A stretch of 64,000 bases of DNA, from positions 10,333,321-10,397,320 of the forward strand of contig JAVIAB010000024.1 in assembly GCA_032433765.1 (NCBI GenBank), given 5' to 3'. This stretch comes from Megaustenia siamemsis. Its lineage: Eukaryota > Mollusca > Gastropoda > Stylommatophora > Ariophantidae. The position numbers and the translations under genes are program-made. How positions within the stretch are numbered: the stretch's first letter is position 1; every line of letters begins with the position of its first letter. Of this stretch, positions 1-9,390 are shown in pieces. The notes under the pieces were generated by a model. It searched no databases and was not told the origin of the DNA. It saw only the letters and a program-made list of their open reading frames with translations.

Positions 1-1
1 T

Positions 2-559
2 TATGAGCCTGAAACAAAAATGCAGTCAGTGGAATGGCATCATCCGCAGTCATCAAAAAGAAAAAAATTCAAAACATCTCCATCAGCCGGAAAGGTGATG
101 ATCACTGTCTTCTGGGACATTGATGGTGTGATTCTTGTTGATGTAATTACAAGAGGTGAGACAATCAACTCGACAGCTTACATCAATACACTGACAAAAC
201 TCAAAAATCGGTTCCACAGAGTTCGGCCTAATAAGCCATATGCAGATTTGTTGCTTCAACATGACAATGCACGCCCTCACACAAGTCTGGTAACACGGGA
301 AGCAATCAACAAATTTGGTTGGACTGTACTGCCCCATCCTCCTTACAGCCCTGATCTGGCTCCCTCAGATTTCCATCTGTTTGGACCACTCAAAAAATTC
401 CTGCGTGGGACACACTTTGACAATGATGAGGATGTGATCCGTGCAGTTAAAAAATGGCTACGCGAGCAGGACAAAACTTGGTACAAACGAGGCATTCATG
501 ACCTAGTTTCGCGTTGGCGTAAGGCAATACGCTTTGACGGAGATTATGTTGAAAAATAG
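2..559 (+). CDS. mariner-family transposase, C-terminal half
   Basis: Cut-and-paste DNA transposase of the mariner branch of the Tc1/mariner superfamily; its 5' half lies before the window. The frame is open from base 2 and starts with YEPETKMQSVEWHHP, a block usual in mariner proteins. It then shows WDIDGVILVD, the second catalytic Asp in HDNARPH, and the third in SPDLAPSDFHLF. Counting between those two Asp gives 34 residues, the D34D spacing of mariner. The first catalytic Asp (TGDE-type motif) and the helix-turn-helix DNA-binding region would lie upstream. The frame ends normally with a stop at 557-559 and has no internal stop. The methionine at base 20 is internal, not a start. A terminal inverted repeat follows about 75 bp downstream. 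Whether the copy is intact cannot be judged from this half. Confidence 0.93.
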   Translation, partial: YEPETKMQSVEWHHPQSSKRKKFKTSPSAGKVMITVFWDIDGVILVDVITRGETINSTAYINTLTKLKNRFHRVRPNKPYADLLLQHDNARPHTSLVTREAINKFGWTVLPHPPYSPDLAPSDFHLFGPLKKFLRGTHFDNDEDVIRAVKKWLREQDKTWYKRGIHDLVSRWRKAIRFDGDYVEK

Positions 560-635
560 GTAGTGTAAAGGGGATGTTCGGCTACAATCTGTGAAAATTT
601 CACACATTTTGCCCGAATAGTTTCCGAGAAAAAAA

Positions 636-662
636 TTGGTGTGCATTACTTTTTGACCTCCC
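636..662 (+). repeat. Right terminal inverted repeat of the mariner element
   Basis: The stretch ending ACTTTTTGACCTCCC, about 75 bp after the transposase stop, has the position and look of a mariner 3' terminal repeat. A TA dinucleotide at 663-664 (or 668-669) would be the target duplication. The left repeat is outside the window, so this is inferred from position and resemblance. Confidence 0.6.
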
Positions 663-665
663 TAC

Positions 666-926
666 GATAACAAGGTTGGTTACACAGCTTTAGTGACTGA
701 TTCACAAAGCATGCTACAGACGAATGGCAGACAGTGTCTGCGGCAGGAGTGGATGTAGCTCTTAGATGGCTCTAACGTGAACGTGTTAACCAGAGTGTAC
801 CGTCCAGGGCACTCTAGTGTACACTACAATGAAATAGCCGACAGGCTAAGTAGCCTAAGTTTGTGCAAAAGAGGACATCGCCAAGTTGTTCGTCATTCCT
901 TAAGAGAAGAGGAGGAGAATGGGTGA
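666..926 (+). pseudogene. LINE RNase H domain remnant with one stop
   Basis: Directly after the mariner end an open frame reads GYTALVTDSQSML, then an RNase H C-terminal block PGHSSVHYNEIADRL. These match the third (TDSQS) and fourth (NEIADRL) acidic motifs of the RNase H domain in RNase H-bearing LINEs. One in-frame TAG at 756-758 breaks it, and it ends at TGA 924-926. The N-terminal RNase H motifs are missing because the mariner element sits where they should be, so the transposon probably landed in this LINE copy. It differs in sequence from LINE-C elsewhere in the window, so it is a different family. Confidence 0.65.
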
Positions 927-1393
927 GGCAAGTAGTTGTAATTTGAGATATCGAGGAGTCTAAAGGTTGACAAGAAAGCTGGTCGACCCGGAGTGCTTAG
1001 TTGGAAAGAGCATATGCATCTATAATCAATACCTTACAGGAACAACCAGCCTGTATACACTTCGGGAAATGTTGGAACGGTCGGTGAAGCGGCTATTGGG
1101 TGCCCGGACCACAATGGACCTGATTCCACTACTAAAATAAAATATAACAGTTACGCTAGTTGGAAGATTCTCCTGTTTTGTTTTCAGCTCTCGAGCCTTA
1201 TTAAACCTGTAGATGGCTGTGATAGACCTAAACCAAGGTGATGCGATCAACACTTGACAGGGACACGTTCATATCTTCACTTAGCAAACACTATCTTATT
1301 TTACCTAACGTCTATGTCGCATCAATCCAAACATCGATCCAAAGTGTTCAAGCTGCCCAAGCGAAATATTAAAAAATCATCTCTTTGAATGCG
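927..1393 (+). pseudogene. Decayed LINE tail, possible Cys-His knuckle
   Basis: No intact gene. Near the right end, 1345-1393 reads CSSCPSEILKNHLFEC in one frame. This CxxC...H...C pattern resembles the zinc-knuckle tail that follows RNase H in some LINEs. The stretch between is frameshifted and not recognisable. A tandem array begins immediately after the last Cys codon. Confidence 0.35.
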
Positions 1394-2918
1394 CATCTCC
1401 TGCTGACACCAGTATCAGTAGTAAAACTTCCGTTCATCTCCTGCTGACACCAGTATCAGTAGTAAAACTTCCGTTCATCTCCTGCTGACACCAGTATCAG
1501 TAGTAAAACTTCCGTTCATCTCCTGCTGATACCATTATCATTAGTAAAACTTCCGTTCATCTCCTGCTGATACCATTATCATTAGTAAAACTTCCGTTCA
1601 TCTCCTGCTGACACCAGTATCAGTAGTAAAACTTCCGTTCATCTCCTGCTGACACCAGTATCAGTAGTAAAACTTCCGTTCATCTCCTGCTGACACCAGT
1701 ATCGGTAGTAAAACTTCCGTTCATCTCCTGCTGACACCAGTATCAGTAGTAAAACTTCCGTTCATCTCCTGCTGACACCAGTATCAGTAGTAAAACTTCC
1801 GTTCATCTCCTGCTGACACCAGTATCAGTAGTAAAACTTCCGTTCATCTCCTGCTGACACCAGTATCGGTAGTAAAACTTCCGTTCATCTCTTACCGACA
1901 CCAGTATCAGTAGTAAAACTTCCCTTAATCTCTTACCGACATCAGTAGTAGTAGTAGTATTTCCCTACATCTCTTACCGACATCAGTAGTAGTAGTAGTA
2001 TTTCCCTACATCTCTTACCGACATCAGTAGTAGTAGTAGTATTTCCCTACATGTCTTACCGACATCAGTAACAGTAGTAGTATTTCCCTACATGTCTTAC
2101 CGACATCAGTTGCAGTTGTAGTATTTCCCTACATGTCTTACCGACATCAGTACCAGTATTAATAGTATTTCCCTACATGTTTTACCGACATCAGTACCAG
2201 TATTAGTATTTCCCTACATGCTTTACCGACATCAGTACCAGTATTAGTATTTCCCTACATGTTTTACCGACATCAGTACCAGTATTAGTATTTCCCTATA
2301 TGTTTTACCGACATCAGTACCAGTATTAGTATTTCCCTACATGTTTTACCGACATCAGTACCAGTATTAGTATTTCCCTAAATGTCTTACCGACATCAGT
2401 ACCAGTATTAGTATTTCCCTACATGTTTTACCGACATCAGTACCAGTATAAGTATTTCCCTACATGTTTTACCGACATCAGTACCAGTATTAGTATTTCC
2501 CTACATGTCTTACCGACATCATTAGTAGTAGTAATATTTCCCTACATGTTTTACCGACATCAGTACCAGTATAAGTATTTCCCTACATGTTTTACCGACA
2601 TCAGTACCAGTATTAGTATTTCCCTACATGTTTTACCGACATCATTACCAGTATTAGTATTTCCCTACATGACTTACCGACATCATTAGTAGTAGTAATA
2701 TTTCCCTACATGTCATACCGACATCAGTAGTAGTATTAGTATTTCCCTACATGTCATACCGACATCAGTAGTAGTATTAGTATTTCCCTACATGACTTAC
2801 CGACATCATTAGTAGTAGTAATATTTCCCTACATGACTTACCGATATCATTAGTAGTATTAGTATTTCCCTACATGACTTACCGACATCATTAGCAGTTG
2901 TAATGTTTCCCTTCATCT
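1394..2918. repeat. 41-bp minisatellite, two subfamilies (about 37 units)
   Basis: Unit 1 (1394 to about 1930) contains CTCCTGCTGACACCAGTATC and repeats every 41 bp. From about 1930 it shifts to a variant with TTACCGACATCAGTA and TTTCCCTACATG, still 41 bp, running to about 2918. The constant period across the change shows one array with two diverged blocks. The open frame at 2423-2689 is only repeat. Confidence 0.95.
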
Positions 2919-3519
2919 CAAAACATTGAGTTCTCTCCCTTTGTACAAACATATCAGAACTACAAGAAAACATAGTTATCCGTATCATAACGTCAGGTCG
3001 ATGTGTTCACATGCTTGAATGACCGGTCAAGAATCCTTGCACTAATCCTGAATTAGTTCATGTCTACCAGGCAATGTTTACTTTCTAGACGCTTCATAAA
3101 TATAATTTCATATCAGTCTAGATAGCAATCAATACACAACATGTACTCATTATTGATGAAACCATCCAGCAGGTTCCAGGAGGTGGCTCAACTAACTCAA
3201 AGTTATGGATGTGACGAGAGAGTGAACCGCCTGATTGGGACATCACCATTTTAGGATAGCTACAGGATTAAATAAAAAAAATGTACATGATATAATAACG
3301 AACGTGTTTGTTTTTGTAATGTGCATGTGGTTGTATATTTGTGGGCTGACATGCGTGGTATATTGTGAACAATTCTTGCGTGTGAGTGTTTAGGAAATAA
3401 AGTAACGGTAATTCGTCACACGTTGTGGTGGACGGGAAAAGCGCGAATTTAATAAGTTTCTCTCTGCGATCAGGAGTTTATATTTCTCTACATGATTATT
3501 CACTCACAGAAAGGGAACG
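2919..3519. other. No feature recognised
   Basis: Unique-looking AT-rich sequence between two arrays. No convincing open frame, splice pattern or repeat was seen. Confidence 0.5.
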
Positions 3520-3640
3520 ACTAATAAAACATCGGAAAGAAATAATCAACATTTTTCGAGCACATCATGAGAAGAGGAAAGATGGAATACTTTGTTACAA
3601 TTAGCACAATTAAATGAAAGAGAGATCGACGACTGACAGT
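3520..3640 (+). pseudogene. RTE-A1 LINE 3' fragment
   Basis: The stretch encodes, with frameshifts, the part that reads HIMRRGKLEYLV and GKIKGKRDRG in better copies at 10.0, 11.5 and 55.2 kb. Here the frame is broken and the piece is about 120 bp. It lies immediately upstream of the 60-bp array. Confidence 0.6.
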
Positions 3641-3644
3641 AATA

Positions 3645-6045
3645 AATGCAATGTTCTGTTGGAGACCTGACTAGAGACGAAATTCTTTCAGACTGACAAA
3701 AATGAATGCAACTTTCTGTGGGACGGCTGGTTAGATACAGATTCTTTCAGCCTGAAATAATGAATGCAACGTTCTGTGGGAGGGCTGGTTAGATACAGAT
3801 TCTTTCAGCCTGACAAAAATGAATGCAACGTTCTGTGGGAGGGCTGGTTAGATACAGATTCTTTCAGCCTGACAATAATGAATGCAACGTTCTGTGGGAG
3901 GGCTGGTTAGATACAGATTCTTTCAGCCTGACAATAATGAATGCAACGTTCTGTGGGAGGGCTGGTTAGATACAGATTCTTTCAGCCTGACAATAATGAA
4001 TGCAACGTTCTGTGGGAGGGCTGGTTAGATACAGATTCTTTCAGACTGACAATAATGAATGCAACGTTCTGTGGGAGGACTGGTTAGAGACAAGATTCTT
4101 TCAGCCTGACAATAATGAATGCAACGTTCTGTGGGAGGGCTGGTTAGAGACAAGATTCTTTCAGCCTGACAATAATGAATGCAACGTTCTGTGGGAGGAC
4201 TGGTTAGAGACAAGATTCTTTCAGGGTGACAATAATGAATGCAACGTTCTGTGGGTGGGCTGGTTAGAGACAAGATTCTTTCAGCCTGACAATAATGAAT
4301 GCAACGTTCTGTGGGAGGACTGGTTAGAGACAAGATTCTTTCAGCCTGACAATAATGAATGCAACGTTCTGTGGGAGGACTGGTTAGAGACAAGATTCTT
4401 TCAGCCTGACAGTAATGAATGAAACGATCTGTGGGAGGGCTGGTTAGAGACAAGATTCTTTCACCCTGACAATAATGAATGCAACGTTCTGTGGGAGGAC
4501 TGGTTAGAGACAAGATTCTTTCAGCCTGACAGTAATGAATGAAACGATCTGTGGGAGGGCTGGTTAGAGACAAGATTCTTTCACCCTGACAATAATGAAT
4601 GCAATATTCTGTGGGAGGACTGGTTAGAGAAAGATTCTTTCAGCCTGACAGTAATGAATGCAACGTTCTGTGGGAGGGCTGGTTAGAGACAAGATTCTTT
4701 CAGCCTGACAGTAATGAATGCAACGTTCTGTGGGAGGGCTGGTTAGAGAAAGATTCTTTCAGCCTGACAGTAATGAATGCAACGTTCTGTGGGAGGACTG
4801 GTTAGAGAAAGATTCTTTCAGCCTGACAGTAATGAATGCAACGTTCTGTGGGAGGGCTGGTTAGAGACAAGATTCTTTCAGCCTGACAGTAATGAATGAA
4901 ACGATCTGTGGGAGGGCTGGTTAAAGACAAGATTCTTTCACCCTGACAATAATGAATGCAATATTCTGTGGGAGGACTGGTTAGAGAAAGATTCTTTCAG
5001 CCTGACAGTAATGAAAGCAACGTTCTGTGGGAGGGCTGGTTAGAGACAAGATTCTTTCAGCCTGACAGTAATGAAAGCAACGTTCTGTGGGAGGGCTGGT
5101 TAGAGACAAGATTCTTTCACCCTGACAGTAATGAATGCAACGTTCTGTGGGAGGACTGGTTAGAGACAAGATTCTTTCAGCCTGACAGTAATGAAAGCAA
5201 CGTTTTGTGGGAGGGCTGGTTAGAGACAAGATTCTTTCAGCCTGACAATAATGAATGCAACGTTCTGTGGGAGGGCTGGTTAGAGACAAGATTCTTTCAG
5301 CCTGACAATAATGAATGCAACGTTCTGTGGGAGGGCTGGTTAGAGACAAGATTCTTTCAGCCTGACAATAATGAATGCAACGTTCTGTGGGAGGACTGAT
5401 TAGAGAAAGATTCTTTCAGCCTGACAGTAATGAAAGCAACGTTCTGTGGGTGGGCTGGTTAGAGACAAGATTCTTTCAGCCTGACAGTAATGAAAGCAAC
5501 GTTCTGTGGGAGGGCTGGTTAGAGACAAGATTCTTTCAGCCTGACAGTAATGAAAGCAACGTTCTGTGGGAGGGCTGGTTAGAGACAAGATTCTTTCAGC
5601 CTGACAGTAATGAAAGCAACGTTCTGTGGGTGGGCTGGTTAGAGACAAGATTCTTTCAGACTGACAGTAATGAATGTAACGTTCTGTGGTGGGCTGGTTA
5701 GAGACAAGATTCTTTCAGCCTTGCAGTAATGAATGTAACGTTCTGTGGGTGGGCTGGTTAGAGACAAGATTCTTTCAGACTGACAGTAATGAATGTAACG
5801 TTCTGTGGGTGGGCTGGTTAGAGACAAGATTCTTTCAGACTGACAGTAATGAATGTAACGTTCTGTGGGTGGGCTGGTTAGAGACAAGATTCTTTCAGCC
5901 TTGCAGTAATGAATGCAACGTTCTGTGGGTGGGCTGGTTAGAGACAAGATTCTTTCAGACTGACAGTAATGAATGTAACGTTCTGTGGGTGGGCTGGTTA
6001 GAGACAAGATTCTTTCAGCCTTGCAGTAATGAATGTAACGTTCAT
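3645..6045. repeat. 60-bp minisatellite (about 40 units)
   Basis: The unit contains AATGCAACGTTCTGTGGGAG and GATTCTTTCAGCCTGACA and repeats every 60 bp (a few units are 58 or 59). Variants GACTGG/GGCTGG and AATGAATG/AATGAAAG mark sub-blocks. Because 60 is a multiple of three, both strands show long false open frames here. The unit resembles the 54-bp array at 43.7 kb, which is built from a LINE C-terminal end. Read in one frame it gives RDSFSLTVMNATFCGRTG, which looks like a LINE protein tail. Confidence 0.95.
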
Positions 6046-6174
6046 CAAATCTCATGCGATCTAATGATGATTGATGATGGTAGTTAGTCCATTAGTGTTG
6101 TTTACTGTTACTGTAGATTATTGTATGCTTTTCGTTACAATTCGACAATTTCAAGAGATGGAATTTTTGTCGAA

Positions 6175-6410
6175 GGATTGATTGATTGATTCAGAGATTG
6201 GTTGATTGATTGATTGATTGATTCAGAGATTGGTTGATTGATTGATTAATTGGTTGATTGACTGATCGATTGATAGATTGGCTGATTTATTGATTGATTG
6301 ATTGATCGATTGGTTGATTGATTGTTTGGTTAATTGATTGATTGATTGATTGATTGACTGAATGATTGATTAATTGATTGATTGAGTGATTGATTGATTG
6401 GCTGTACTTG
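6175..6410. repeat. Degenerate TTGA tetranucleotide repeat
   Basis: Imperfect runs of GATT/TTGA with interspersed substitutions (TTGGTTGATTGATTGATT and similar) fill this interval. Confidence 0.85.
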
Positions 6411-6539
6411 TGGTTGAATAGCTTTGTGGTATTGTTAGCAGGTCAATTACTTTGACAATTTGGTACACCTTAGTTGCTTGATTTCAACGTAAGTTGATTA
6501 GTTAGTAAGTTGATTAATTAGTTCGTTTACATTATGCTA

Positions 6540-7030
6540 CCGGACGATGTATTTATTGGATGAGTACTCGGTTAACTAGTTCATTGGTTGAGTAATCGGT
6601 TATTTAGCTCATTGGATGAGTACTCGGTTATCTAGTTCATTGGATGAGTAATCGGTTATTTAGCTCATTGGATGAGTATACGGTTATCTAGTTCATTGGT
6701 TGAGTAATCGGTTATTTAGCTCATTGGATGAGTACTCGGTTATTTAGTTGTTTGGGTGAGTACTCGGTTATTTAGTTGTTTGGATAAGTACTCGGTTATT
6801 TAGTTGTTTGGGTGAGTACTCGGTTATTTAGTTGTTTGGATAAGTACTCGGTTATTTAGCTGATTGGATGAGTACTCGGTTATTTAGTTGTTTGGATAAG
6901 TACTCGGTTATTTAGCTGATTGGATGAGTACTCGGTTATTTAGTTGATTGGTTATTTTCTATGGTTAGTTGATTGGTTATTTTCTATGGTTAGTTGATTG
7001 GTTATTTTCTATGGTTAGTTCATTGGTTCT
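6540..7030. repeat. 28-bp array followed by three 25-bp units
   Basis: A 28-bp unit containing GATGAGTACTCGGTTATTTA is repeated about 14 times to 6945. Three copies of a 25-bp unit with GGTTATTTTCTATGGTTAG follow to about 7025. Confidence 0.9.
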
Positions 7031-7292
7031 TTAGTGGCACAAGTGTAAAAAAAAGGGGAGGGATACTGCTGACTGACTTGGTGACTAGTTTATTGATTAC
7101 CAATTGTTTTTAATTTAATTTTTCTTGCCACGTTTTTTATTTACCAATATTCACTTGTATTTGTTTATTTCTTAGGTTCGTATTTGTTGATTCGATTCCT
7201 TATTAGTTACTCCGAGTGTTGAATCGTATCTTTGTTCACATTGTTGTTGCTTGATAGATTGGCTGGTGTGTTAACTGATCATGTGTTTATAG

Positions 7293-7327
<35 letters not shown>

Positions 7328-7589
7328 ATCTGTGTGTACAATTGTGGTTGTTCTATCTATGCTGCCAACACGACACGATTATAACAACGTCATCACATTA
7401 TGTCCGGACTAGAACTGACATGCACAGCAGATGTTGTGGGCGTGGTCATACTAGGTTAGGAAGTATGTAAGTTTCGACACTAGAAATCGACACTATGGAA
7501 AATAAACAAAATTTAAAGGGATGCACATAGAAGACAATAACTAGTACACATGTTAAAAAGCCACAGAAAGAGAATGTAATGAGAACAAA
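7031..7589. other. Intergenic, with TA/TG microsatellite
   Basis: No gene seen. A (TA)n run passing into (TG)n occupies about 7287-7330. From about 7500 the sequence grades into LINE-like material. Confidence 0.6.
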
Positions 7590-7775
7590 AAAGGAAAAAT
7601 GCTAACAGACAACAAAGATATACTCAATAAATGGCAGGAATATATATCACAATTACTTTATGATGAAAGGGAATAGAAATTAAATATAACATGCATATCA
7701 GGTTATAACAGCTAAAAAGCGAAAATGGAAAAAGCTGTACAAATAATGAAAAAGAGGAAAGCTGCAGAACAGATG
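7590..7775 (+). pseudogene. RTE-A1 LINE fragment (endonuclease-RT linker)
   Basis: One frame reads KWQEYISQLLYDER, which corresponds to RWTEYISQLYDDERPE between the endonuclease and reverse transcriptase of the copy at 55.1-58.4 kb. A block like MKRGKAPGPDN follows as KKRKAAEQ. There are stops and frameshifts. The fragment ends where the 31-bp array begins. Confidence 0.6.
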
Positions 7776-8025
7776 TATAGTCCTCTCTGGGTAGTGAGAT
7801 CATATGTCTAGTCCTCTCTGGGTAGTGAGATCAGATGTCTAGTCCTCTCTGGGTAGTGAGATCAGATGTCTAGTCCTCTCTGGGTAGTGAGATCAGATGT
7901 CTATTTCTCTCTGGGTAGTGAGATCAGATGTCTAGCCTTCTCTGGGTAGTGATATCAGATGTCTAGCCCTCTCTGGGTAGAGAGATCCAATGTCTAGTCT
8001 TTTCTGCGTATTGACATCAGATGTC
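7771..8025. repeat. 31-bp minisatellite (about 8 units)
   Basis: The unit contains GTCTAGTCCTCTCTGGGTAG and GTGAGATCAGAT, period 31 bp, with single-base variants. It abuts the LINE fragment on its left. Confidence 0.93.
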
Positions 8026-8096
8026 TTGTCCCCCAGGAAAACAGCAAAAAACGTGAAGCCCCAACATGTACACCCGCGAACGTTAAAAATCGCATC

Positions 8097-8415
8097 ATCA
8101 GCATCATCAAGTATTGGGCCTGCTGGTGTAGGTGATCATGTCTCTCAACAACTTTCGATCTCGACAGTTATTTATCATTTCTGTTGTTGACCTTCTGCCA
8201 AGCCATTCTCTTAATCTGTCTGGTATCTTTTCTCTTTGCTTCCCTCTATCTCTTCCTCCCTCAATTTTTTCCAGTTGTTACAATATATTCCAGATGTTCT
8301 CGTCTCATTACATAGCCTTTTGACCTTTTTCAAAACATTTTTAGTACTCTTCGTAGCTGTCCATGGTATTCTCAACATTCTGTTGTAAAGCCCCACATTT
8401 CTACTGACTAGTTAA
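8097..8415 (-). mobile_element. RTE-A2 LINE 3' fragment
   Basis: Minus-strand copy of the 3' end whose better versions encode RKLWRDMITYASRPGT just before the tail. The 3' tail is the ATC/ATG triplet run near 8097 (plus-strand CATCATCAGCATCATC). Blocks TTTCGATCTCGACAG and CTTAAGCTGTCTGGTATC are shared with copies at 9.0, 16.4, 22.1, 45.2, 48.7 and 60.4 kb. Frames are broken. Confidence 0.8.
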
Positions 8416-8782
8416 AGATCTATTGGCAGTTAAAGGTTGAAACGAGTAGACCAAAAATGGGAGCTGTCCTGGAGTTGTATTATAATTCTATTCATGCTGA
8501 AGATTTATGTGCAGGGTCTAAAAGGGCGCAGATATGGCAGCTGTGTCGTTAATTCATGCCATAACGCATGAACGCCCACTTAACGGGGGCGTTAAAGAAG
8601 AAGATACAGTAACACATTTAAACATCTGGACAAAATAGTAGCGACAAGGACGAAATATGTGTACAACCAGCGAGCTATTGGAGTCATCGTTGTGAGCAGA
8701 ATTCATCTGTTGTAGCCGACTGTTCACTCATGAGTTGCTCCGAGTACATTAACAATACTGGAAGATTAATAATAGAATATAT
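8416..8782. other. No gene; short hairpin near 8570-8600
   Basis: The only structure seen is an inverted repeat AACGCCC...GGGCGTT followed by AAAGAAGAAGA. A similar TTAACG...ACGCTAAC plus AAGAAGAAGA occurs near 29450, so both may be 3' ends of an unnamed short element. Confidence 0.35.
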
Positions 8783-8837
8783 TATACTACTAAGGATAAG
8801 AGGCCGGGTTCAATCCTGATCGATGGCTTCCGGGTTC
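8783..8837 (+). mobile_element. tRNA-derived SINE fragment
   Basis: The piece contains GGGTTCAATCCTGATC and GGCTTCCGGGTTCA. It aligns with the B-box half of the SINE at 42609-42886 (GGGTTCGATCCC, GGCTCCGGGTTCA). It stops where the CATCAT tail of the next LINE begins. Confidence 0.6.
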
Positions 8838-8936
8838 ATCATCATCATCATCATCAAAAACCGGGCCTGCTGGTGTAGGTGATCATGTCTCTCCCCAACT
8901 TTCGATCTCGACAGTTATTTATCATTTCTATTGTTG
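8838..8936 (-). mobile_element. RTE-A2 LINE 3' end, very short
   Basis: It begins with a (CAT)n tail, followed by the 3' terminal block with GGTGATCATGTCTCTCC. It breaks off at GTTGAC, where an oppositely oriented copy starts. Confidence 0.75.
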
Positions 8937-9299
8937 ACATTCAACTTTAGAAATGTGGTTCTCCAGAAGAATATTGAGAATACCACGGACAGCTAAGAGG
9001 AGTAATGAAAATGTTCTGAAAGAGGGCAAAGCAAAAAGAGAGCTGATTTCCAATATTAGGAAGAAACAATAATCAATGTTTACCATGTAATAAGAAGAGA
9101 ACAGCTGGAATATATTGTAACAACTGAGAAAATTTAGGGACGAAGAGACAGAGAGGGGACAACAAAGAGAAAAGATACCAGACAGCTTAAGAAAATAGCT
9201 TGGCAGAAGGTCAACAACAGAAATGATAAATAACTGTCGAGATCGAAAGTTGTGGAGAGACATGATCACCTACGCCAGCAGCCATGGTACTTGATGATA
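8937..9299 (+). mobile_element. RTE-A2 LINE 3' fragment, head-to-head
   Basis: Plus-strand copy covering the region that codes for FxRRxLRVPWTAKKSN through the C-terminal ASRPGT-like end, followed by a GATGATAATC tail. Several stops and frameshifts. The last 85 bp are the inverted complement of 8860-8936, so the two pieces could fold into a long hairpin. Confidence 0.8.
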
Positions 9300-9390
9300 A
9301 TCAGTAGGAGATAAACAGAAATAAACAATGACATACATAGATATGCAGAAGGAAATAAAGGGGCTAACAGAAAGAGACAAATAGATATGT
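9300..9390. repeat. Degenerate GATA-like repeat, left part
   Basis: AT-rich sequence with repeated ATAAACA, ATAGATAT and GAGATAAA. It continues beyond the nested LINEs at 11805-11989. It ends with AAATAGATATGT (9379-9390), the target duplication of LINE-B. Confidence 0.7.

Noticed and set aside
1026..1253. 75-codon minus-strand open frame
   Set aside because: Lies antisense in a decayed LINE tail, with no motif.
4000..6087. Open frames of ECNVLWEGWLETRFFQ type on the plus strand and SLTSPPTERCIHYC type on the minus strand
   Set aside because: 60-bp repeat read in different phases. The only protein-like reading is the LINE-tail one, and it has stops between units.
8928..9269. 113-codon minus-strand open frame
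   Set aside because: Reverse-strand shadow of the plus-strand RTE-A2 fragment at 8937-9299; identical shadows occur opposite other RTE-A2 copies.
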